Assembly (NCBI GenBank): GCA_034620365.1
Contig: JAQGEQ010000104.1
Coordinates: forward strand, 1-64,000
DNA length: 64,000 nucleotides
From: Pegea sp. RAD2-039
Lineage: Eukaryota; Chordata; Thaliacea; Salpida; Salpidae
Reading direction: 5' to 3'
Both the position numbers and the translations under genes were made by a program. Positions 56,283 to 64,000 of this stretch are shown one piece after another; the stretch's first letter is position 1, and each line of letters opens with the position of its first letter. The notes beneath the pieces are model-generated. The model was not told the DNA's origin. It saw only the letters and a list, made by a program, of their open reading frames with translations, and searched no databases.

Positions 56283-56903
56283 TTAATCAAGTCTATTTTC
56301 TTCTTGTTGACGACGTTTTTCCTGTTGTTGACGATGTTTTTCTTCTTGTTGACGACGTTTTTCTTCTTGTTGAAGGCGTTTTTCTTCTTGTAATCGAAGA
56401 TTTTCTTTTTCTTGTTGACGAAGCATCATTTCTCTTTGGTGGTAATTTGCTGACGCTTGTTGCATTCGATGATATTCAGCTAGACGCTTTAATCTATCCT
56501 GTTCTTCCCTTTCTCGTTGAAGTCTTTCTTGCTGTTCCTGCTTACGAAGTCTATTTTCCTCTTGTTGGCGACGTTTTTCTTCTTCTTCTTGACGAAGTAT
56601 CATTTCTCTTTGGTGGTAATCTGCTGACGCTTGTTGCATTCGCTGGTATTCAGATAGACGCTTTATTCTCTCCTGTTCCTCTCTTTCTCGTTGAAGTCTT
56701 TCTTGCTGTTGCTGCTTACGAAGTCTATTTTCGTCTTGTTGACGACGTTTTTCTTCTTGTTGACGACGTTTTTCTTCTTGTTGATGGCGTTTTTCTTCTT
56801 GTCGATGCATCTTTTCTTGCTCACGTTGAACACGTTTTTCTTCCTGTTGTCGACGTTTTTTTCCTTGTTGTCGCTTATAGATTTCACTTGTAGAATTCCA
56901 CAT
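56283..56903 (-). CDS. Charged coiled-coil protein, function unknown
   Basis: 206 codons from ATG (56,901-56,903) to TAA, no introns needed. After a short start (MWNSTSEIYK) nearly all residues are Q, E, R and K in heptad-friendly order (EEKRRQQ repeats), predicting one long helical coiled coil; no signal peptide or membrane segment. Residues 58-105 (ENRLRKQQQQERLQREREEQ... RMQQASADYHQREM) recur at 116-163, offset 58 residues (174 nt), with conservative changes only (E/D, I/L, S/A, Q/H, D/N, I/M). That suggests the frame has been under selection since the duplication. The region is richer in G+C than its surroundings. Upstream on the minus strand a TTTATAATAGG box lies about 80 nt away and a TTTTTTGACAG acceptor-like string about 50 nt away. 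Trichohyalin- and caldesmon-like proteins look similar, but composition alone cannot establish homology. Confidence 0.65.
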   Translation of the reverse strand: MWNSTSEIYKRQQGKKRRQQEEKRVQREQEKMHRQEEKRHQQEEKRRQQEEKRRQQDENRLRKQQQQERLQREREEQERIKRLSEYQRMQQASADYHQREMILRQEEEEKRRQQEENRLRKQEQQERLQREREEQDRLKRLAEYHRMQQASANYHQREMMLRQQEKENLRLQEEKRLQQEEKRRQQEEKHRQQQEKRRQQEENRLD

Positions 56904-56999
56904 TATGATAAAATCAAAAAGTATTCTAAGCTTATTCCCTTAAGTCCTGTCAAAAAATTTACGTGAAATTTTGTACAGAAAAACCTATTATAAAATTGA

Positions 57000-59900
57000 T
57001 GATTTTTTTTATTTGAATAAGATTTACAAATCAAAAATGATGTCACACTAAAAGTAAAAGAAGAACGATAATTAAAAATTATACACTATTTATTTTTACT
57101 ACTACTTTTGCCATAAATATTTTCTTTGCTTGAACTGTTTTTTAAGTTAAAGTAAAGAATTTGTTTACACAAATCTGCCAACAGATAATTTATTAATAAT
57201 TTTTTTTTTTTATGTTATTAAATATCTAGGTTTCAAAATTTTCTAGTGATTTCAAACGGTCAAAAAATAAATGAGTCTTTAAAAACAAATCATTTTAAAA
57301 ACGTTTATAAATAATTATAGCAATTATAGAAAAGTATTTAACACTTAATAGTTTATTAACGAAAGTTTCAAGTAAAAGATTTTAACAAAATTATAAAAAA
57401 ATATTTTAATAAAAGTCTACTAATCCAATAATAATTTACTTTGATTTATATTAACTATGATAACTTAGATATAATTTTAAAAAAATAAGATAATATTTAA
57501 ATAATTTATTTTCTAAAAAGTAATTTAAAATTTGATCCAACCAAAAACAGAGTAACAAGACAATTAGACATCAAAAACTATTTAGGCCTATACTCTAAAA
57601 AACTTCCTTTGTGAGATATTCACCCAGGACTAGTCGCTATCAGATGTAAAATCAAATGGCCCTACACTGCAGGTTATTTTATAAAATATATTGAGGGTTT
57701 CCAAACATATTTTACAAATTTATATTTTTAGTTTAATTTAAAAAATCTATACACTCTTATTAAAAAAATCAATTAATTCTTTGCTAATTAATTATTAATG
57801 AAAAATTAAAAAAAAAATTCTAGTTTTTTTTCTAAGGAGATTTTTTAATACCTAATAAACATATAAGCTAATTTATTCCAAAGGTAGCTCTATTCGTATG
57901 AGAAAGTTATAACTTGCTCTAACTGCTGCTTATGATTCTTAGTTTTAAACCTATAACTAAAGGTAAAATCAAAAGTTATTTTTCAACTGTCTTTAATTTC
58001 CATTTATTTTCTAAAATCATTATTTAAAGTCATAAGTAATAGACTTCATGACTTTTCTTCTTACTACACTATAACATTGTTAATATTTTCAACTTTAAAA
58101 CATATTTATATTTTACAAAATGATGATTTTACAGAAATATATAAGTTTTAATAAATTAATAACTATTCTTATGACTTAAAATATTGTTTCTGTACTAGTT
58201 CTTTTATGCTCTTAGTTATTTATTAGTTGAAAATATCTTTATTATTCTATATATATTTTTTTATTTTAAAGAATTTTCGATAAAATTCTTTTATCTTTTT
58301 TTTCGGTCAAATTGTTTTGAATCTTTACATATTCTTAGAGTTAAACCAATTTTCCAAATAACAAAATTACTTGATTTAAAAAATAAATGTAAAAACGTTT
58401 TATAAAAGTGTTTTATTTCTTATCTTAATATTTTATAAATGTATTTAATTTATTTATTATATTGATTTGTTTATCTTATTATTTTTAATTATTATACAAT
58501 AATTATACAAAATCATTTTAATTATTTTGATGATTGATAAACAGGACAACAACTTAAAAAATATTGGTAATGATTTTATACTTCAATTTTCTTCAGCAAT
58601 CGAAATAACTAAATGTTTTCCTGTAGCTAAGAGTTTATTAAAACTAGTTTATCTAAAAACTGATAATATAAAATTTGTTTGTTTTAATTTTATCAGCTGA
58701 TCAATTAGTTTTTCTTTTTTGGCTGCATAAATGAAACGTCTTAATAAATTTTTGTCTTTTATAAAGTTTTGACAATTTATTGATAGAAATTTAAAAAGCT
58801 TTTAGATAATTTTTCGTATTAAGAATGCATCCAATTGCGATATGAAGACACTTAGCATTAAAAATAATAAATGGGAAGTTTTCGCAGCAGATCACTCAAA
58901 CCAGCGATCTGTTTTCTGCAAGCAGTTAAAGGAAAATGATAAAATATGATATTAAGGAAGAGAAAAATTTTTGGTAACAAATATTTCATGCTTTTCTTGT
59001 TTATTTAAAGTTTGTACAACTAGCTTTATGTAAGAAGCAAACAAAGTTAAATAAGCCTCAAAATTTCATGTGAAAACTGTTGTCATTTAAGTTTATATGA
59101 CAGTTTTATGTGTCATTGCTGTTTACCGCTAATGTTAATTGAAAAAAGAAAATTAAATCACAATTAGAAGTTATATACATTTTGCGAAAGCAGATTGTTT
59201 AAATTGAAAGTACTATATCACTAAAAGTATATATATAGATTCATTTTAGATAAAGTTTTCAATCTAAAATGTCATATGGCGAAGATGAATTATCAAATGA
59301 TTTACTATCAGGAAGCGATGACGTCATATAGAGCAAAATGTTTAACTTTTATTTTTACGCCTACTGTAAATTTAAATAGATCAATTATTACAAAACTATA
59401 AATTTTTAATTAGCTTTGTACTAATCTTTCCTAAGTTGATTTTAGTAATTACTAATTATAGGTTATTGGTAATAATTATATAATACTTATTATACAAATA
59501 AATGTTCAGCTGAGTTCAATGAAGTAGAAAAGATTGTTTGCATTAATTTTGTTTTAAGTCTTTAACAAACAACGCTATGACTAAATTTATCTTCAACAAA
59601 AATAATTTGTAAGGTAGATTTGATGAACAGCCATCACTTTTTAGATATGAAAAATAAAGAACATTACTAAAATTGAATAAATTAATTGATAAATGAATAT
59701 TACAATAAACTAATATAACTGAAATAACATAGATATTTGTTTTTGTTATCCATAAAGTAAATAGAAAACAATTTTAAATACAATAATTTATTATGTTGTC
59801 AATGATTTTAAGGAATTTTTGTATGAATGGTTCAGTGAATTTAAAAAAAACAATTGTGACAAAAAATTTAATAAGTGAACCTACGTTGTTTTGCGTTCCA

Positions 59901-60380
59901 TAATCTTTCAAATCCTACAAATCGTATGAGGAAAAAAAATTGTTTGACAGCTGTTAAAACAATTAAAATTTTATGTCAACAACTAAAAAAACATTTCCGA
60001 GAATACATTCAAACGTCTTGTAAAGAAGTTTTTAATTTTCACTAAAATGTTTGAATATGATTTAAATAAATTGAACAAAGAAATTTGCATTCTACAAAAC
60101 TTTTAGGGGATTTTATCAACGTGAAAAAATAAATAGAGTTTAATTAAAATACAAACTTTTAGTTATAAGCTATTCGTTATGATCTTCTAGTAAATTATAT
60201 CTTTATAAACTAAAATGTTGATGTTGGATAAACAATATTTGTAATATTAGTGATAAAACAGAAAAAAATGCATCTCATAGCATTGGGAATTTTAGAAACT
60301 AAAAATGTTAGTAGATATTGGAAAAGCATAGTTAATAAACAAAATATCCTTTTAATTGAAAGCAGTGAAGGAAATAATTT
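57000..60380. other. AT-rich stretch, no convincing gene
   Basis: The only hint is an ATG at 59,269 behind a TATATATATAG box (about 59,229-59,239) starting a 20-codon acidic frame (MSYGEDELSNDLLSGSDDVI) ended by TAG and including a TGACGTCA. It might be a first exon but lacks a good donor. Confidence 0.3.
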
Positions 60381-60664
60381 CTGAGTCCTACAGTACTCTC
60401 ATTTTTAAAAACAAAAAGTCACATAGCTTTTGATTTAATTTTTTATTGTCAGTACGATTGATCTTTTTAATTTTAATCATCGAAGTAGAATAAATCAAAT
60501 TCTAAATTAAATAAAACTTGGTAAGAAAAATTGAACTAATTTTGTTTGTATTATAATAAACTTATAAGAACTTTTCGTATCAACTTTAAAATCAAACTTT
60601 CTATTTGAAAAATATTTGTCAACAAAATGCTTATCAATAAAATTATAAAATTAGTTTCATTTGA

Positions 60665-60785
60665 ACTTGATCCCATACACTTCAGATTGCAACAACGTTT
60701 ATAAGAAATGAAAAGTAAAATAAAACTCAATCTTTCGTAAAGGATTGCAAAGTTTTAAAATTTGTAGCTAAATTACTTTAAAACG
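60665..60785 (+). ncRNA. Sm-RNA-like unit, family A variant (A9d)
   Basis: CTTGATCCCATACACTTCAG, TTTATAAG, body stem CAATCTTTCGTAAAGGATTG (60,728-60,747), AATTTGTAG near 60,759, terminal stem weak. Confidence 0.35.
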
Positions 60786-61118
60786 AAACTTTAAATTATA
60801 AATAAGTTTAATAACTTGAGTTATTATTTATCACAAAATATGTTTGTAAACATGTTATTGGTAATATGACAGATTTTTTACTAATTGAAAACTTTTCATT
60901 CAACAAAACTTGTATTTTGCTTTTTATTATAATTTAATCGAAATCATTATATATCATCACGGCAATTCTGTTTTTTTTTTCTATCATGAGATGAAATATC
61001 AAAAAATATGATTTTGCTTCTAAAGTTTTAAAAAATTATATTTTATACAGTTTAAAATATATTTAATTTTTATTGTTTGATTCATTGCAAAAATTATAAT
61101 TTGTTGTTTTGACTCTTT

Positions 61119-61132
61119 GCGCCTTCTAGCGG
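61119..61132 (+). other. Recurrent GC-rich motif GCGCCTTCTAGCGG
   Basis: Same context as 46,819; one substitution in the centre. Confidence 0.45.
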
Positions 61133-61390
61133 ATAGATTAAGTTTGCTACAGTAATAAATAGCTGAAACTTAAATATTCTTTTTAGTCAATTGCTTTAAA
61201 CTATCTTGAGGATTAAAAATAGACCTGCTTTTTAGTAAATAATCTTCAAAAAGTAGGTTATTCACCAGAATGTTTCATAATCTTAAATTAAGAAAAAGTA
61301 TTTTAGTAAATATTTTACATACGAGTTGTTTACAGTAGATGTAAAAAATATTTCGCAAGGCGAACAATTAGGGTTAATCTAAAAAAAAAC

Positions 61391-62540
61391 TTACGTTTTA
61401 GGACTGGTGTAACTTTAATTACCTAATTTTTTATTTTAACTTATTTTATAATTTATTAATTCTATATAAAAACGTATATTTAAAAAATTAGTCATTGTGT
61501 CAAACCATAATAGTATAATAATAATGTCTCATAAAAGATTATCTATGCTTGTATTTAGATATTACCAGATACAAAAAAATACAAAATTTACTGCTTAATA
61601 TTTAAAAATCGAAATAACTATTCTACATGGTTTTCTTTAATTAGACTCTAAAAGTTAAGTAAAATATTAATTTTGCTAAACTCTATATGTATTTTTTCAT
61701 CAATTAACCGTTTAGAATAAACTTTGAAAAAATTTAATCAAAATTGTTTATTGTTGATATAGATGTATATTGAAATACATATTTTTCTATAAATTTTAGT
61801 TCTTAGAGTAGATTCAAGAAACTTTTGTTTTAAAATATTATTCGATATCAGTGGTTAGGGAATTTGATCATTTTAAAATCATTTTCTAGTTACTATTTAA
61901 ATAATGATAAGAGAATCACAATCTGATAAATATCTTTTTTCGGTCGCAACTGAATTCTCCTTAAAAAGTTTTTTTGTTACTTTTATGCATCTCTTATATC
62001 TATTTCAAAGTGCTGTATGAACTTCAAAAAGATTTCTAGTTTTAAATTTAGTTTATATATTGAAAATAATTTGTTTAAATATATTTCGGTTTTAATGTTA
62101 AAATCAACTTAAATAAAATACTTATTTAACAGATTGATTTTTAAAACAATGATTTTTTAAAACATTTAATTGAGAATAAATAATGTTTTAATCAAATTTT
62201 TAAAAATAATTTTATTAGTACGTCTTGATTACTTAAAATAGTTTTGTAATTCATATTACTTCGTATATTCATTAGTATATTTCATATTACATTAAATTTA
62301 ACTTTCTGCAAATGAATTGTCAACTTTAAAAATTTAGAATTTTTACAATCGAGAAACGAAACAATAATTTTGATTTTTTATCTGATGAAAGAATATTTGT
62401 AACTTTCTTGATATTAGTCAGCTGTGTTTAGCTTTCCAGAGGATTAAAAATAGAATTGTCGAAATGATATTTAATGATTTCATGATATAAAAAATACGGA
62501 TATTTGTTAATGTTTTTTGTTTTCTTATTCTGAATTCTAA
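61391..62540. other. AT-rich stretch, nothing recognised
   Basis: No coding or RNA-like signal. Confidence 0.4.
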
Positions 62541-62660
62541 ATAGAAATACAAAAAATTTAATTTCCAGGAAACATAAAATCTTTAAATATAATCGAGATT
62601 TTTCTACTTTTCATTTCTCATAAGTTTAATGCAATTTAGTGTTTGTAGGATTAAATATGA
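62540..62660 (-). repeat. Possible family-A unit, weak
   Basis: Minus strand: TTTAATCCTACAAACACTAA then ATTGCA (TACAAAC 62,641-62,647) and AAATTTTTTG 87 nt on, but the following stem is only 4 bp. Confidence 0.3.
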
Positions 62661-62882
62661 AAGCATTATTTTTTTGTTATTTTAAGTAAAAACCTTTTGG
62701 TGACAAATAATTCACTTTTTATCAAGTGTTAAAAAATTTTCATTTTGTAAACATTCTGTAACAATATTTAATAATATGTTTATAACATCGGAATACATTT
62801 TTCACCTAATTTATTTTTATCTTATCATTTGCATAAACCGGAAGCTCAAGTTATTGAACTTATTTACTAATTGATTATTTTC

Positions 62883-63003
62883 GTTGAAAAGTATTTCAAC
62901 TCCAAAATGGTATATACAACAACAGTTGAGTACACTTTATAGTTTTTTTTTAATATCCTTATTTATTTCTTTGTCGTAATCTACAGTTTGTGGCATCAGT
63001 TTA
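62883..63003 (-). ncRNA. Sm-RNA-like unit, family A (A12)
   Basis: Minus strand: CTGATGCCACAAACTGTAGA then TTACGAC (CACAAAC 62,986-62,992), AAATAAATAAGG box, ATTTTGGA (62,901-62,908) after 84 nt, hairpin GTTGAAATACTTTTCAAC (62,883-62,900; 7-bp stem, loop TACT). Well preserved and 20 kb from the nearest family-A copy. Confidence 0.5.
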
Positions 63004-64000
63004 AAACGAAAAATTTATTTTAGCTTTAGTTATAACTTATTGTTGATAAAAATACATTTAAAGTAAATTTTTAAAAGTTATAAGAAATTGTAAAGTTAAT
63101 TTTAATTTAATTCAAAAGAATATTCTATGATTGTAACTGGATAATATGAAATGTTTATAAAAATTTGTATTACGTCAATTTTAAAATTACTTTTAATTTG
63201 ATGTTTAAAAAGAAATAGGGTTTTTTAACTTATGATAAAGATGTTGATAAATTAAATATTGGAGAGATGTGAGTTTTTGGTTCAAAAATTATGAAATATA
63301 AAAGACTAACAAATAAAATCTAATGCTCAATTGTTTATTTAGAAATCCTCTGTTTTTTGACACACAGATTTTTCAATCTACTAAATATTTCTGTGTTTTG
63401 AGCTTTATACACTATGTTCTTATGATTTTACTTAAGTTGTTTACGTTGTTTTACAATAAAACACAACTATATCAGTTTGTTGAAGTTTTCTTTATTATCT
63501 TTTATTTTGTAAAGTTAGACTTTATTGTTTACAGTTAAGCGATGTTCTACATTTTTCTCAAAAGTGTACAATAAAAATCTCAACTTTTGGATAACTTTGT
63601 AGGATATTAAAAAATAATTCAAATCTGTTCTGCATTAATTTATTCTTCAATTTTTAATAATTATTTTTGTATTAAAAATACTAATTATATATAATAATCA
63701 GATATGCACTAGTAAAATTTAAGGTAAAATTTTACACATTGATTAACTCAACAAATTTGGTTAAATGAATATTTTTTTATAATGATTTCAAATGAAACAA
63801 AACTGAAAGTATAAAAACATTCTAAGAATAAATAAAGCCTTGTAAGAACTTTGTTTCAACATGTTTTTAACCTCATATTTTATATACAATATGAAATATA
63901 TATATTTTTTCCTTCAAATTTTCTCTGTCATATTTTTCCAATTAATAAAACTAAATTTTTTACTTAAGATATAAAATTACTATTATGTTATTAAGTTTTC
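63004..64000. other. AT-rich stretch, nothing recognised
   Basis: The 71-codon frame at 63,323-63,538 is rich in F, L and Y as expected of chance AT-rich frames. No gene supported. Confidence 0.4.

Larger units (their letters stand above)
60380..61390 (+). repeat. Composite-repeat block, fourth copy (partial)
   Basis: 60,380-60,960 matches 44,400-44,990 (with unit A9d); 60,960-61,390 matches 46,660-47,080 (GC-rich motif and TTTGCTACAGTAATAAATAG flank). Units B and G are missing, so the join near 60,980 removed about 1.7 kb relative to the third copy. Confidence 0.75.

Noticed and set aside
56447-56966. 148- and 91-codon plus-strand frames over the coiled-coil gene
   Set aside because: Hydrophobic or L/F-rich antisense readings of the CAA/GAA-rich coding strand.
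59269-59331. MSYGED... 20-codon frame behind a TATA-like string
   Set aside because: Attractive composition but ends in TAG without a credible splice donor; too short to support a gene.
23853-63003. Interpretation of the small units as one spliced-leader RNA family
   Set aside because: Layout fits, but the predicted 5' parts share no common leader followed by GT, so a shared leader is not supported. A mixture including leaders remains possible.
23853-63003. Hammerhead ribozyme or tRNA-derived SINE explanation
   Set aside because: I see no CTGATGA...GAAA core and no A/B boxes (GTTCGAATC-type) in the units.

Overview
The window is animal nuclear DNA, very rich in A+T (about three quarters or more by eye). 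Evidence for an animal: short spliceosomal introns with GT..AG ends, a C2H2 zinc-finger array with HTGEKP linkers, an HP1-type chromoshadow domain, and a CR1/L2-type LINE with a PHD-finger ORF1. An AT-rich invertebrate fits; a hydrozoan such as Hydra is one guess I cannot confirm. True protein genes are few.

Layout. 1-620: internally deleted LINE 5' fragment. 3,347-5,440: 3' half of an HP1-like gene (lysine-rich hinge plus chromoshadow domain) with a LINE tail behind it; the whole 2-kb segment recurs at 47,105-49,195. 5,690-7,075: LINE scraps. 8,509-8,632: first member of the small-RNA-like family described below. 9,005-11,265: a direct duplication. 13,497-14,279: zinc-finger gene; 17,935-18,275: its broken paralogue. 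18,287-22,674: nearly full-length dead LINE on the minus strand. 22.7-47 kb and 60.4-63 kb: mosaic of direct and inverted duplicated blocks. 49-56 kb: a second duplicated region with different block types. 56,283-56,903: charged coiled-coil gene with an internal duplication. The remainder is AT-rich DNA in which I see no genes.

The main discovery candidate is a set of about 30 dispersed non-coding units with one architecture: a conserved upstream element with core CCACAAAC (variants of GATNCCACAAACNNTANATTG), often a TATATAA box about 20-25 nt further on, a variable body that in several copies ends in a stem-loop, then 75-105 nt (mostly 84-94) from the core an Sm-site-like string (AATTTGGA, AATTTTGA, AATTTTTTGAG), then a 5-7 bp hairpin. 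This is the layout of Sm-class snRNA, SmY or spliced-leader RNA genes with a PSE/TATA promoter. At least seven families (called A-G here) share the upstream element but have unrelated terminal hairpins, preserved by pairing rather than sequence. Family E also keeps a GC-rich body with a GNRA tetraloop (GAAA in one copy, GTAA in the other). I do not recognise any family as U1, U2, U4, U5, U6, U7 or a known spliced leader. Whether they are transcribed cannot be seen from sequence.

Coordinates were counted by hand and may be off by a base or two. Similarity statements come from reading, not from an alignment program.
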